Origin: Neobacillus piezotolerans
GTDB lineage: Bacteria > Bacillota > Bacilli > Bacillales > Cytobacillaceae
Assembly (NCBI RefSeq): GCF_003362805.1
Contig: NZ_QNQT01000018.1
Span: 1-45,179 of the forward strand
DNA: 45,179 nucleotides
Direction of reading: 5' to 3'
Made by a program: the position numbers and the translations under genes. Position 1 is the stretch's first letter; every line of letters starts with the position of its first letter. Positions 1 through 10,103 of the stretch are shown piece by piece. The notes under the pieces are model-generated. The model did no database searches. It was given only the letters and a program-made list of their open reading frames with translations, and was not told where the DNA came from.

Positions 1-72
1 TGTTTGTTGACGCTTGTTTGTTTAGTTTTCAAAGAGCAATTATTAACGCCGCCTCTCAAAGGCGACTTTATT
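1..72 (-). other. Start of an rRNA operon leader, with boxA (26-38)
   Basis: Read on the minus strand, this stretch is the transcribed leader just before a 16S rRNA gene that would begin beyond base 1. The string TGCTCTTTGAAAA (26-38) matches the boxA antitermination element and is followed by the ACTAAACAAAC-type sequence typical of Bacillus 16S upstream regions. Tandem promoters lie directly upstream. No mature 16S sequence is inside the window. An rRNA operon downstream of lysS also agrees with the B. subtilis map. Confidence 0.85.
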
Positions 73-101
73 ATTCTACCAGGTTGTTAACCTGAAGTCA
101 A
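73..101 (-). promoter_or_regulatory. rrn promoter P2 (SigA type)
   Basis: Minus-strand -35 TTGACT (96-101), 17-bp spacer, -10 TAGAAT (73-78). It lies about 84 bp downstream of P1, the usual tandem arrangement of Bacillus rRNA promoters. The spacer holds a perfect inverted repeat, CAGGTT-AAC-AACCTG (80-94). Confidence 0.85.
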
Positions 102-156
102 CAAGTTTTTTTAATTTCTTTCTTGTTGGCTTGTTGCCGTCGCAGCAACATTTACA

Positions 157-185
157 AATATAACACCTTTAATTATACCTTGCAA
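157..185 (-). promoter_or_regulatory. rrn promoter P1 (SigA type)
   Basis: Minus-strand -35 TTGCAA (180-185), 17-bp spacer, -10 TATATT (157-162). It is the upstream member of the tandem pair; A/T-rich sequence precedes it as in UP-element regions. Confidence 0.75.
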
Positions 186-301
186 CAGTTTTTTTCTTTA
201 TTCACTTAAGATTAATATCCCAAATTTGTATCTTTCCCCCACTCGGTTAAAATTCCTTTTGCCCGAAGCATGTATATATAAGCCTCGGTCCAGGCATACG
301 G

Positions 302-342
302 CAAAATAAAAACGCCAGCTCCGGTAAAGGCAGCTGGCGTTT
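302..342 (-). terminator. Intrinsic terminator after lysS
   Basis: On the minus strand a 10-bp stem (AACGCCAGCT and its complement, 311-320/332-341) is followed by TTTTTATTTTG. It ends the lysS transcript and insulates it from the rrn promoters. I see nothing else between here and the lysS stop. Confidence 0.9.
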
Positions 343-438
343 CGGCTTTCTATCTTATTATAACCCCGCCACCGGAATAATAACATTCGGTTAGCACTAC
401 GAAGCGAGCGGCTGTGACTTTCAGCGGATTTGTCCGTA

Positions 439-1929
<1,491 letters not shown>

Positions 1930-1978
1930 TCAGCTCCCTATTTATATAGTGCGGTATGTGCCCGCGCTAGTTTTTAAC

Positions 1979-2007
1979 ATTTAAGTACTTTTATGCAGTT
2001 TAGACAA
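1979..2007 (-). promoter_or_regulatory. Possible lysS promoter
   Basis: A weak SigA-like match on the minus strand: -35 TTGTCT (2002-2007), 17-bp spacer, -10 TTAAAT (1979-1984). It sits between the dusB terminator and lysS, where a promoter is expected. The match is poor and other positions are possible. Confidence 0.3.
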
Positions 2008-2087
2008 TTTCGCATAAAAAGAGACATTAGTACCATTGTACACAAACTTTCTGCAAGGGACATAATAAAAATAACAAAAATACAACA

Positions 2088-2126
2088 AAGACTGCCAGAT
2101 TTTTTACTGGCAGCCTTTCCTTATTG
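2088..2126 (-). terminator. Terminator of the pab/fol operon after dusB
   Basis: On the minus strand a stem formed by GGCTGCCAG and CTGGCAGTC encloses TAAAAAAT and is followed by a T-rich tail (TTTGTTGTATTTTTG). It lies 51 bases after the dusB stop. Confidence 0.75.
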
Positions 2127-2177
2127 GATGGACGGAGCGCTTTTGTCGGCTTTCCGGCATTAATCTTGCATTTCTAA

Positions 2178-3176
2178 TTATCCGACGGTTGCCTGGCTTT
2201 CCATTTCCTCCGCTTCGGCAACGAGGCCGTTCAATACTACAACAAGGTCCTCCCTTGTATTGCATTCGTTGATGGCAGTGCGGGCCCTCGCATTTCCCTT
2301 GATCCCCTTTAAATACCATGCGGCGTGCTTACGCATTTCGCGGACAGCGACGTTTTCGTTCTTTAGGGCAATCAGGCGGTCAAGGTGCAGGATGCACACA
2401 TCCATTTTTTCGCGAACGGATGGTTCTCCCATAAGTTCGCCTGTTTCAAGGTACTTAACGGTCCGATAAATCATCCAAGGATTCCCGAGAGCTGCGCGGC
2501 CAATCATCACGCCATCGACGCCGGTCTCTTCAAGCATCCTCTTGGCATCCTGAGGGGTCTCAACATCCCCATTGCCAATGATAGGGATGTTAACCGACTG
2601 CTTCACTTCACGGATGATATCCCAGTTCGCTTTGCCTTCGTACATTTGGACACGTGTGCGCCCATGGAGGGCAATGGCCTTGCCGCCGGCACGTTCGACC
2701 GCGCGGGCGTTCTTCACCGCAAAAATATGCTGGTCATCCCAACCTATCCTTATTTTGACGGTAACCGGCTTTTCCACGGCATCCACCACAGCGGAAACCA
2801 TCTCATATATTTTGTCGGGATCCAGAAGCCATTTCGCCCCTGCGTCACATTTTGTGATTTTAGGGACCGGGCATCCCATATTTATATCGATAATATCGGC
2901 ATTAGTATTTTTGTCAACGAATCTCGCGGCCTCGACCAGCGTGTCTTTTTCGCCTCCGAAAATCTGAAGGCTGAGCGGCTTTTCGCGCTCATCTATATAG
3001 AGCATGTTCATTGTCTTCTCGTTCTTGAAAAGAATGCCCTTGTCACTGACCATTTCAGCGCAGACAAGGCCCGCCCCAAATTCCTTTACAGTGAGCCGGA
3101 AAGCCGAGTTGCAAACACCGGCCATTGGCGCCAGTACAACTGGATTCTTCATAATAATATCGCCAATTTTCAACAT
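2178..3176 (-). CDS. dusB: tRNA-dihydrouridine synthase
   Basis: This FMN-dependent enzyme reduces uridine to dihydrouridine in the D-loop of tRNAs. The 332-residue protein has the TIM-barrel start (NPVVLAPMAGVCNSAFR, residues 11-27) and the catalytic motif INMGCPVPKITK, with Cys102 as proton donor. A later GNGDV loop contributes to FMN binding. The ATG follows GGGAGG by 8 bases. It is the last gene of the folate operon, after yazB, as in B. subtilis (yacF). Substrate position within tRNA cannot be read from the sequence. Confidence 0.95.
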   Translation of the reverse strand: MLKIGDIIMKNPVVLAPMAGVCNSAFRLTVKEFGAGLVCAEMVSDKGILFKNEKTMNMLYIDEREKPLSLQIFGGEKDTLVEAARFVDKNTNADIIDINMGCPVPKITKCDAGAKWLLDPDKIYEMVSAVVDAVEKPVTVKIRIGWDDQHIFAVKNARAVERAGGKAIALHGRTRVQMYEGKANWDIIREVKQSVNIPIIGNGDVETPQDAKRMLEETGVDGVMIGRAALGNPWMIYRTVKYLETGELMGEPSVREKMDVCILHLDRLIALKNENVAVREMRKHAAWYLKGIKGNARARTAINECNTREDLVVVLNGLVAEAEEMESQATVG

Positions 3177-3208
3177 TTTAACGGCCTCCCTTTCTAAAAC
3201 ATGTATGT

Positions 3209-3418
3209 TTACTCCTCAGGCGGAGCAATATCTTCTATGCTGACACGCAGCACTTGCGAGGCTTTCCTCAGAATATCGGCGGGCGGCATCCGGTTTCCTC
3301 TTTCGATTTCGCCAAGTACGGAGACTGACACTCCAAGCTCTTTCGAAAAGCTATCCTGGGTGTATCCTTTTAATTTTCTGAAAGCACGAATCCGTCTTCC
3401 CCATTTATCCGCTTCCAT
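3209..3418 (-). CDS. yazB: Small XRE-family DNA-binding protein (YazB-like)
   Basis: The 69-residue protein is almost entirely one helix-turn-helix domain of the Cro/C1 (XRE) type: the segment YTQDSFSKELGVSVSVLGEI fits the two helices and turn. No effector domain is present, so its ligand and targets are unknown. Its first 49 bases overlap the end of folK in another frame, and GGAG lies 7 bases before its ATG. That overlap suggests translational coupling. It occupies the position of yazB in B. subtilis. Regulation of the folate operon is possible but is only inference. Confidence 0.85.
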   Translation of the reverse strand: MEADKWGRRIRAFRKLKGYTQDSFSKELGVSVSVLGEIERGNRMPPADILRKASQVLRVSIEDIAPPEE

Positions 3419-3897
3419 ATCCGTACTCCTTTTTTATCAGGCAAACGATCCACCAAAACTCCAAGAGGTTCGCTTTTGCCTGGAAGATGAATATTTCCGG
3501 CAACTTCATACAAAGGCACAAGCACAAACGCACGTTCCGCCATCCGGGGATGGGGAATATAAAGCTTCTCTGTTTCAATATTTTCTTGGTTAAAGAGAAG
3601 AATGTCAAGGTCTATTGTCCGCGGCCCCCATCTCAGCTCCCTTTTTCTCCCAAGTGAATGTTCAGCCTTTTGGCATACATCAAGCAGTTCGTACGGGGAC
3701 AAATCAGTTGTCAATTCGACCACCATATTTAAAAACATGTCCTGGTCTTCATAACCAACTGGATCCGTTTCGTACACGGAGGAACAATTTACCATATTTA
3801 TGGATGGGTGGCTATCCAGTAAACGGACCGCGGCCAGAAGGTTCTGTAAGCGGTCGCCAATATTTGAACCCAGCGATAGGAATGCTTTGTGAACCAT
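3370..3897 (-). CDS. folK: 2-amino-4-hydroxy-6-hydroxymethyldihydropteridine diphosphokinase
   Basis: FolK transfers pyrophosphate from ATP to 6-hydroxymethyl-7,8-dihydropterin, supplying the pterin substrate for FolP. The 175-residue protein begins with the family LSLGSNIGDR motif (residues 7-16) and carries the HPPK signature RWGPRTIDLDIL near residues 90-101. The start codon directly follows the folB stop codon, and the 3' end overlaps yazB. It is cytoplasmic. Confidence 0.97.
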   Translation of the reverse strand: MVHKAFLSLGSNIGDRLQNLLAAVRLLDSHPSINMVNCSSVYETDPVGYEDQDMFLNMVVELTTDLSPYELLDVCQKAEHSLGRKRELRWGPRTIDLDILLFNQENIETEKLYIPHPRMAERAFVLVPLYEVAGNIHLPGKSEPLGVLVDRLPDKKGVRIWKRINGEDGFVLSEN

Positions 3898-4257
3898 TTA
3901 CCTTCTCCTTGTAATCTCCGCCGCTACCGACTCGTAATGGCCGGGAATCGGGGGATCGGGCTTAATGACCTTGACCGTTGCTTCCTCAATGAGCGAAAAC
4001 TCCTGAAGAATCCTTGAGGCAATCCTTTCGGCAACCGCCTCTATTAATTTATACGGCTTGCCTTCGACGACCTCTTTGGAAACCCGGTAAAGGTCGGCAT
4101 AGTTAACAGACGATTCAAGATTATCCGTTTCTCCCGCGTCCCTTAAATCGAGGGAAACCGCAAGATCTACGATAAATCGCTGGCCCAATTTTGTTTCCTC
4201 AGGGAATACGCCATGATACCCATAGAATTCCATTTTATTTACGTGAATTTTATCCAT
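3898..4257 (-). CDS. folB: Dihydroneopterin aldolase
   Basis: FolB cleaves 7,8-dihydroneopterin to 6-hydroxymethyl-7,8-dihydropterin and glycolaldehyde, the step before FolK. At 119 residues it has the normal size of this octameric enzyme. Family features are YGYHGVFPEE near the N-terminus, LIEAVAERIA in the middle and VKVIKPDPPIPG near the C-terminus, which holds the conserved catalytic lysine. Its start overlaps the end of folP by 8 bases, which indicates coupled translation in the operon. Confidence 0.97.
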   Translation of the reverse strand: MDKIHVNKMEFYGYHGVFPEETKLGQRFIVDLAVSLDLRDAGETDNLESSVNYADLYRVSKEVVEGKPYKLIEAVAERIASRILQEFSLIEEATVKVIKPDPPIPGHYESVAAEITRRR

Positions 4258-5092
4258 CCGCTCTCCCCCTTCCCATCAGAGCATCCATCATTTTCGCCAT
4301 CCTTGCCATTTCCTTTACATCATGAATGCGAATTATTTGGCAGCCCTTTTGGATTCCATAGCAAACTGTCGCGCCCGTTCCTTCCATTCTTTCTTCAGGC
4401 GGCAAATCAAGTATAGTGCCAATGAATCTCTTGCGTGATGTCCCGAGTAAGACCGGGTAGCCCAAGGCGACGAGTGTATCGAGGTTTTGCATCATTTCGA
4501 TATTTTCCTTGAGATCCTTGGCAAAACCAATCCCTGGATCAAGAATGATTTGTGAATCCTTTACTCCCGCCTCTTTTGCAATCCGTATGCTTTCGTAAAG
4601 GTCTGAAAACACATCCCGTGTGAAGATTTCATAATCGCGGTTGTCCCGGTTATGCATAAGGATGATTGGAGCGTTAAATTCTGCTGCGGCTTTTGCGATA
4701 TCCGGCTCAGCCTTTGCCCCCCAAATATCGTTTACGATATGGGCGCCTGCCATCAACGACTGCCTTGCGACCTCTGCTTTGTATGTATCCACCGATATCG
4801 GCACATCAAGTTCCTTTCTCAACGCCTCAATAACCGGGATGACCCTTTCCAGTTCTTCCTCAAGGGAAACCGGTTCGTGGCCAGGTCGGGTTGATTCGCC
4901 TCCGATGTCAATGATGTCGGCCCCGTACTCTACCATTTCACGGGCATGAGCAACCGCGCGGTCGGCCGCATTGAATTTTCCCCCATCCGAGAATGAGTCC
5001 GGGGTCACATTCAATATCCCCATTACAATTGTCTTTTTGCCATAATCAAGTACATGGTTTCCGCAAATGATCTTTCCATTTCCATTACTCAT
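4250..5092 (-). CDS. folP: Dihydropteroate synthase
   Basis: FolP (Sul) condenses p-aminobenzoate with 6-hydroxymethyl-dihydropterin pyrophosphate to dihydropteroate and is the sulfonamide target. The 280-residue TIM-barrel protein shows both family signatures: GILNVTPDSFSDGG at about residues 21-34 and IDIGGESTRPG at about 61-71. The conserved SRKRFIG loop is near the C-terminus. It overlaps pabC by 4 bases upstream and folB by 8 bases downstream. Active-site loops look intact; nothing visible suggests sulfonamide resistance. Confidence 0.98.
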   Translation of the reverse strand: MSNGNGKIICGNHVLDYGKKTIVMGILNVTPDSFSDGGKFNAADRAVAHAREMVEYGADIIDIGGESTRPGHEPVSLEEELERVIPVIEALRKELDVPISVDTYKAEVARQSLMAGAHIVNDIWGAKAEPDIAKAAAEFNAPIILMHNRDNRDYEIFTRDVFSDLYESIRIAKEAGVKDSQIILDPGIGFAKDLKENIEMMQNLDTLVALGYPVLLGTSRKRFIGTILDLPPEERMEGTGATVCYGIQKGCQIIRIHDVKEMARMAKMMDALMGRGRADG

Positions 5093-5964
5093 TTTTCATC
5101 CTCCGTTCCGATTTCTCTCATGGTGTAAAATGATTCGCGGCAGGCGGCATACCTGCCGTGCAAATAACGGGCTAGATGCCCATTCATACCTTCAAATTTA
5201 GCATCCCCAATCCTTGGGCAGGCGACAATTTCCTGGATTGAGTTCGTAAAAAATACTTCATCCGCCAAAAGAAGCTCATCGAGAGGGTAAAACCCTTCGC
5301 GTACTTCGATTCCGGATTTCATGGCCAATTCCATGACAAACCCGCGGGTAACCCCGGACAGTATCCCCGTTTCCAACGAGGGAGTAAAGAGGATGCCTCC
5401 CTTGGCCCAGAATATATTGGAGACGATTCCTTCCGCAATATAGCCTTCCCTTGTCAGGAAAATCCCTTCCATCCCTGGTGAGTTGCGGATTTCCCGCCAA
5501 GCGAGTAGATTATTCAAATAATGATGCGATTTTAGCCGTTCGCGCCCCTCGGGTGTATTCCTGTTGAGTGACAGGATTTTTCCGCCCTTTTCCTGCAATC
5601 GGCCAGCCGGAGGGAGCGGCTTGGAAAAAACAAGCACTTCCGGTGATTCATAAGGTTCGGAGCGAAGGCCGATTTCGCCAATCCCGGCCGATACATTAAA
5701 ACGGATATAGGCATCGGAATAGCCATTCGCCGATAGGAGTTCCTTTACCGCGCCTTCCGCTTCATCCCGGGTTACTTTTTTGCCGATCTCTAGCAATTCA
5801 AGCCCCGCATTCAACCTTTCAATATGGTCGTCCAGCAAAAAGCAATGGCCTCCGTAGACCCTGAAGGTTTCAAATAGTCCCACTCCATACAGAAAGCCAT
5901 GGTCAAATGGGCTAATTACCGCTTCTTCTTTTTTGACAAGAATGCCGTTATGCCATATGTACAT
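5089..5964 (-). CDS. pabC: Aminodeoxychorismate lyase
   Basis: PabC removes pyruvate from 4-amino-4-deoxychorismate to give p-aminobenzoate. The 291-residue protein belongs to the class IV PLP-dependent aminotransferase fold. The likely PLP lysine is Lys145 in RLKSHHYLNN, and the cofactor phosphate-binding segments GVTRGF and FFTNSIQEI follow. The family also contains D-amino-acid and branched-chain aminotransferases; the position between pabA and folP decides for PabC. Its ATG overlaps the pabA stop codon (TAATG). Confidence 0.95.
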   Translation of the reverse strand: MYIWHNGILVKKEEAVISPFDHGFLYGVGLFETFRVYGGHCFLLDDHIERLNAGLELLEIGKKVTRDEAEGAVKELLSANGYSDAYIRFNVSAGIGEIGLRSEPYESPEVLVFSKPLPPAGRLQEKGGKILSLNRNTPEGRERLKSHHYLNNLLAWREIRNSPGMEGIFLTREGYIAEGIVSNIFWAKGGILFTPSLETGILSGVTRGFVMELAMKSGIEVREGFYPLDELLLADEVFFTNSIQEIVACPRIGDAKFEGMNGHLARYLHGRYAACRESFYTMREIGTEDEK

Positions 5965-6551
5965 TACTGTTTCCCCGCCTTAATAGTATGGGCGGCGACG
6001 AAATTAGCGAGCAGCTGTTTCCCAGGGCCTGTCATAATGGACTCAGGATGGAATTGGACTCCTTCAATTGCCATCGTTTTATGGCGAAGAGCCATGATTT
6101 CCCCTTCTTCCGTCCAAGCCGAAATCTCGAGGCATCCGGGAAACGTTTCTCTTTTAACAATTAGGGAATGGTAGCGGGTTGCCTGAAACGGATTGGGAAT
6201 TCCTTCAAAAATCGTCTTCCCATCATGGTGGATGGGCGATGTTTTTCCATGCATTAGCCGTTCCGCGCGGACAACGTCTCCGCCGAACACCTGGGCGATT
6301 GCCTGATGGCCAAGGCAAACGCCAAAGATGGGAATTTTGCCGGCAAAATAGGAAATTGCCTCAAGGCTTATCCCGGCTTCAGTCGGGCTGCAAGGCCCCG
6401 GTGAAATCATCAGGATTGACGGACTGGCCTTTTCGATATCTTCCAAGGTAACTTCATCATTCCGCTTTACTGACAATTCTTCTCCAAGCTCGCCCAAATA
6501 CTGGACAAGATTAAAGGTAAAGGAATCATAGTTATCAATCATATAGATCAT
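5964..6551 (-). CDS. pabA: Aminodeoxychorismate/anthranilate synthase glutaminase subunit
   Basis: This glutamine amidotransferase supplies ammonia to PabB, and in Bacillus relatives also to TrpE (the gene is also called trpG). The 195-residue class I domain has the nucleophile Cys79 in GVCLGHQ and the His168/Glu170 pair in QFHPES. It overlaps pabB by 4 bases. In B. subtilis its translation is repressed by TRAP binding to a run of GAG/TAG triplets over the ribosome-binding site. I find no such run upstream here, so that control is probably absent. Confidence 0.95.
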   Translation of the reverse strand: MIYMIDNYDSFTFNLVQYLGELGEELSVKRNDEVTLEDIEKASPSILMISPGPCSPTEAGISLEAISYFAGKIPIFGVCLGHQAIAQVFGGDVVRAERLMHGKTSPIHHDGKTIFEGIPNPFQATRYHSLIVKRETFPGCLEISAWTEEGEIMALRHKTMAIEGVQFHPESIMTGPGKQLLANFVAAHTIKAGKQ

Positions 6552-7972
6552 TTGCTGTCACCCGTTTCCGCAAGCTCTTTCGCTTTCCATAGCGCCCTTG
6601 CTTTTTTCAAAGACTCTTTATATTCATATTTCGGATTTGAGTCGATGACGATCCCGGCTCCCGCCTGGACATGGGCCTGTCCGTCTTTTACAAGCATCGT
6701 CCGGATCATGATGTTAAGCTCGAGGTCCCCGTTAAAGCCAATCCAACCAAGCGAACCGGTGTATGGGCCGCGCCGTGACGGTTCAAGCTCTTCGATAATC
6801 TCCATCGTCCTAACCTTTGGCGCCCCAGTAATTGTACCGCCAGGGAAAACCGCGTCAATTAAATCGAAGCCATCTTTATCACGGGTGATTTTCCCCCGGA
6901 CATTCGAAACAATATGCATGACATGCGAGTATTTTTCAATGACCATGAATTCATTCACTTCCACCGATCCATAGGCACTGACCCTGCCGATGTCATTCCG
7001 TTCCAGGTCAACGAGCATCACATGCTCGGCGCGTTCCTTTTCACTTTCTATCAATTCATTGGCCAAACGCTGGTCCTCTTCTTCATTCTCTCCTCTGGAT
7101 CTTGTACCGGCAATCGGGCGTGTGCTGATTTCGTCCCCCAGCTTTTTGACAAGAAGCTCAGGCGATCCGCTTACAAGCTGAAACTCGGGAGTATGGAAAT
7201 ATCCCATATACGGGGATGGATTCACTTCGCGAAGCTTTTCGTACACCTGCAGCGCAGGAATGCCGATTGGCTTCGTCTGTCTGACAGAAAGGTTTACCTG
7301 GAATACATCACCCGCCGAGATGTATTCCCTAACCCTTTCGACCGCCTCCATAAAATCCGTTTCTCCAATGGATACTTCCCTTTCCTCGACGGCACCGGTA
7401 TCCGTCTGTTTCTCTCGACCGGCACCGGCCCCATTCCACCTTGCTTCCCATTCCTCAATTCGTTCCGCGAGCCCTTCAGTGTTTTCCTCGTCATAAAGGA
7501 AGTACATACTTAGAGTATTTTCATGCAAATCAAGGACAAACCATTCTTTATGAAGCAGGAAATAGACATCCGGGACGTTAAGCTCATCCTTTGCCAGATT
7601 CGGAAGTTTTTCAATGTACCTTGCATAATCATAGCTTATGTACCCGATTGCTCCGCCTGTGGCAAGGGGAGCCGTCGACTCCGCCTTAAGATTGAAACTA
7701 GCCATATAGGATTTCAGCCCATGAAGCGGGTTTCCTTCAACCACAGCAGCGGGTTTTCCTTCTTCAATGATCTCAAGGCTATTCCAGCCATTTGACTTGG
7801 CAATTGCGTAGGGATGAAAGGCCGCTATGCTGTAGCGCCCGCCCCGGCCGCTTTCCAAAAGGACATGATGGCTGGCTTCACTTGAAATTTGTTTATATTG
7901 CTGAAAAAACTTATCCGCGGACAAGTTGATTTTTTTGATATGGACGTCTTTCCCCAAATAACTCACTCCCAT
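6548..7972 (-). CDS. pabB: Aminodeoxychorismate synthase component I
   Basis: PabB aminates chorismate to aminodeoxychorismate with ammonia from PabA, the first committed step to p-aminobenzoate. The 474-residue protein has the anthranilate-synthase component I N-domain ([15 protein letters not shown] near residue 36) and the chorismate-binding domain, with [18 protein letters not shown] and [11 protein letters not shown]. The ATG at 7972 has GGGA only 4 bases upstream. An in-frame TTG at 7957, with GGGAGTGAG 5 bases upstream, is an equally good start, so the first five residues are uncertain. It is the first gene of the folate operon. Confidence 0.95.
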   Translation of the reverse strand: MGVSYLGKDVHIKKINLSADKFFQQYKQISSEASHHVLLESGRGGRYSIAAFHPYAIAKSNGWNSLEIIEEGKPAAVVEGNPLHGLKSYMASFNLKAESTAPLATGGAIGYISYDYARYIEKLPNLAKDELNVPDVYFLLHKEWFVLDLHENTLSMYFLYDEENTEGLAERIEEWEARWNGAGAGREKQTDTGAVEEREVSIGETDFMEAVERVREYISAGDVFQVNLSVRQTKPIGIPALQVYEKLREVNPSPYMGYFHTPEFQLVSGSPELLVKKLGDEISTRPIAGTRSRGENEEEDQRLANELIESEKERAEHVMLVDLERNDIGRVSAYGSVEVNEFMVIEKYSHVMHIVSNVRGKITRDKDGFDLIDAVFPGGTITGAPKVRTMEIIEELEPSRRGPYTGSLGWIGFNGDLELNIMIRTMLVKDGQAHVQAGAGIVIDSNPKYEYKESLKKARALWKAKELAETGDSK

Positions 7973-8011
7973 TTTCCCGTATCTTCTACATCATACAAGA
8001 AGTGAGCCAAT

Positions 8012-8049
8012 GAAAAAAGCATGAGCCGCAAAGTTGCGCCCATGCTTAA
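8012..8049 (-). terminator. Intrinsic terminator after cysK
   Basis: On the minus strand AAGCATG and CATGCTT form the base of a hairpin whose inner part GCGCAA/TGCG also pairs. It is followed by TTTTTTC. It separates cysK from pabB. Confidence 0.85.
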
Positions 8050-8061
8050 AAATCGAATGTT

Positions 8062-8988
8062 CTACTCTTCAAATTGGAAAAGAGGAGTGCTTAAGTAACG
8101 TTCGCCGTTGCTTGGGATAATTGCCAGGACTTTTTTGCCTTTTCCAAGTTCTTTCGCAACCTTCAGCGCCGCGTAAATAGCCGCGCCGGATGAAATCCCT
8201 CCGAGAATGCCTTCTTCCTTCGCCGCGCGGCGGGCATAATCGAATGCCTGCTCGTTTTCAACCTTGATGATTTCATCATAAATGTTTGTGTCAAGGATAT
8301 CCGGTACGAATCCCGCGCCGATTCCCTGGATTTTATGCGGGCCAGGTTTTCCGCCAGATAGGACAGGTGAATCGGATGGCTCTACCGCATAGATTTTAAT
8401 GTCCGGGTAGGCCTCGCGAAGCACCTCGCCCGCGCCGGTAATCGTTCCGCCTGTTCCAATCCCCGAAATAAACCCATCAAGTTGGCCGCCCATTTGCTCG
8501 ACGATTTCCTTTCCGGTTGTCCTTCTGTGGACTTCAGGGTTTGCTTCGTTTTTGAACTGCTGCGGCATGAAATAGCCATTTTCCTTTGCAAGCTCCTCGG
8601 CCTTGCGGATTGCTCCGCCCATTCCTTCAGGCCCTGGGGTCAAGACAAGTTCCGCTCCATAAGCGCGGAGCAAGTTGCGGCGCTCCATGCTCATTGTTTC
8701 GGGCATTACGAGGATGGCCTTATAACCTTTTGCGGCCGCAATCATCGCCAGGCCAATGCCTGTATTGCCGCTTGTTGGTTCGATTATAGTATCCCCTTGC
8801 TTTAAATCGCCTTTCTCTTCAGCGGCTTCAATCATCGCCAAAGCAATCCTGTCCTTTACGCTGCTTCCCGGATTCATGTATTCCAGCTTTAAATAAACTT
8901 CTGCGCTGTTCTCCTCCACAAGCCGGTTCAGCTTAACAATCGGTGTGTTGCCCACTAGTTCGGCAATCGAGTTTGCGACACTTGCCAT
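8062..8988 (-). CDS. cysK: Cysteine synthase (O-acetylserine sulfhydrylase)
   Basis: CysK makes cysteine from O-acetylserine and sulfide with PLP. The 308-residue protein has PLP Lys45 in SSVKDRI, the PTSGNTG loop at 71-77 and the phosphate-binding GTGGT at 178-182. A GTG at 8997 would overlap the Shine-Dalgarno AAGGAG. The ATG at 8988, 8 bases after AAGGAG, gives the usual family length and is preferred. The gene has its own promoter and terminator. In B. subtilis cysK is repressed by CymR when cysteine is plentiful; a degenerate CymR-like site is seen upstream. Confidence 0.97.
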   Translation of the reverse strand: MASVANSIAELVGNTPIVKLNRLVEENSAEVYLKLEYMNPGSSVKDRIALAMIEAAEEKGDLKQGDTIIEPTSGNTGIGLAMIAAAKGYKAILVMPETMSMERRNLLRAYGAELVLTPGPEGMGGAIRKAEELAKENGYFMPQQFKNEANPEVHRRTTGKEIVEQMGGQLDGFISGIGTGGTITGAGEVLREAYPDIKIYAVEPSDSPVLSGGKPGPHKIQGIGAGFVPDILDTNIYDEIIKVENEQAFDYARRAAKEEGILGGISSGAAIYAALKVAKELGKGKKVLAIIPSNGERYLSTPLFQFEE

Positions 8989-9001
8989 TCGTCCCACTCC
9001 T

Positions 9002-9026
9002 TATTCCGAGTATTTTTATTGGTTTT
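9002..9026 (-). promoter_or_regulatory. Possible CymR operator of cysK
   Basis: Between the -10 element and the ribosome-binding site, the minus strand resembles the published CymR consensus (a TAAWNC half followed by ATMGGAATT). I count about four mismatches in the defined positions, so this is a weak match supported mainly by the known regulation of cysK in B. subtilis. Confidence 0.3.
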
Positions 9027-9032
9027 ATATAG

Positions 9033-9061
9033 AATGTAACAATTCGCCTGGAAACTGTCAA
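9033..9061 (-). promoter_or_regulatory. cysK promoter (SigA type)
   Basis: Minus-strand -35 TTGACA (9056-9061) is perfect; after a 17-bp spacer comes -10 TACATT (9033-9038). It lies 45-73 bases upstream of the chosen ATG and just after the yacD terminator. Confidence 0.85.
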
Positions 9062-9095
9062 TATTTTAGTTTCCCCAAATCCAAGGGCAAAAAAC

Positions 9096-9134
9096 AGAAA
9101 AAAGGCTTCGCATAGCCAATGTATGCAAAGCCTT
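9096..9134 (-). terminator. Terminator of the coaX-hslO-yacD operon
   Basis: On the minus strand a 13-bp stem (AAGGCTTTGCATA with TATGCGAAGCCTT, one G-T pair) is followed by TTTTTTC. Confidence 0.9.
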
Positions 9135-9195
9135 CCCAATTTTGAAGAATATTTTTAAAATAAGGCTCCTGGAATCGGGTCAATAGCACACACGC

Positions 9196-10080
9196 CTATT
9201 TTCCAAAAAACCAGTCCACTCCCGCTTCATCCCAAAGCGCCGCCGCGGAAGGAGGCGTTCCAAGCTGGGCAAGTGCTATCTGCCTCCGGATTTCATGCTT
9301 TACTTCTTTATACGAATATTTCTTTTCAGCTATTTTTTCATGAAGCTTTATAATCGCATAACCTTCGCCGATTTTAATCGGCTTGCTCCAATGGCCGATT
9401 TTAAGCTTTTGCGCAGTTTGGGTATATTCATCGGGATAGCGTTCATCCCCCGCCTGGATAAAGCCGATGTCTCCGCCTTCCCCGGCAGTGAATTCATCTT
9501 CGGACCTTTCCCTGGCAAGCGTTTCGAATCCCGAACCGCCTTCAAGTTCCTTAATGGCCTGGTCCGCTTCGTCTTTCGTTTTGATTACAATATGGGATAG
9601 GCGGTAAGCTGCAGGGACATCATAAAGAGTTTTGTTTTTTTCAAAATAGCTTTTCATCTCGGATTCGGATACAACCGCATCCTTTGTTAAAATTTCTTCA
9701 AGTAAAAGCGAGAGTTCGATTTGCTTTCTCCATCTCTCCAAATCTTCACCCTTGCTTGAAGACGACCCGCCATAAGCAGTCTGGAACATCCTAAGCTCCC
9801 TTTCCACATCTGCTTTTGGGACGGTAATTTTGTATTTCTTGGCCATTTGGCTGACGACTTCCCTGTCAACTAAATCCCTCAGCGTATCTTTGCCGTAGCG
9901 CGCTTCCAACTCATTCAGCCATTCTTCCCTCGAAATGGTGTCCTTCCCGACTTTCGCGACCGTTTCACTATCTTTATGGAAACCGGAAGCCGTTTCAGAC
10001 CTGGACAAAAAATAGAAGAAAGTTAGGGCATTCAGGACAACTAAAGCAGCAATCACCAACCATAATTCCCTTGTTTTCAT
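9196..10080 (-). CDS. yacD: Membrane-anchored PrsA-like peptidyl-prolyl isomerase (YacD-like)
   Basis: The 294-residue protein starts with a hydrophobic segment (about residues 7-25) with no lipobox cysteine, so it is probably anchored with its body outside. A SurA/PrsA-like chaperone region follows. A PpiC parvulin domain lies at about 155-250, beginning AYRLSHIVIKTKDEADQAIK and including GGDIGFIQAGDERYPDE. It probably helps fold exported proteins, but its substrates are unknown. It corresponds to B. subtilis yacD between hslO and cysK, and it is distinct from the essential lipoprotein PrsA. Confidence 0.88.
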   Translation of the reverse strand: MKTRELWLVIAALVVLNALTFFYFLSRSETASGFHKDSETVAKVGKDTISREEWLNELEARYGKDTLRDLVDREVVSQMAKKYKITVPKADVERELRMFQTAYGGSSSSKGEDLERWRKQIELSLLLEEILTKDAVVSESEMKSYFEKNKTLYDVPAAYRLSHIVIKTKDEADQAIKELEGGSGFETLARERSEDEFTAGEGGDIGFIQAGDERYPDEYTQTAQKLKIGHWSKPIKIGEGYAIIKLHEKIAEKKYSYKEVKHEIRRQIALAQLGTPPSAAALWDEAGVDWFFGK

Positions 10081-10103
10081 TTTCCCTCTCCCGATATAGA
10101 GCC

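Noticed and set aside
198-386. 62-codon minus-strand frame near the left edge
   Set aside because: It covers the lysS terminator and runs up to the rrn P1 promoter, with no homology that I recognise.
2385-3197. 270-codon plus-strand frame opposite dusB
   Set aside because: It lies wholly antisense to dusB, has no recognisable motif, and results from codon bias in the real gene.
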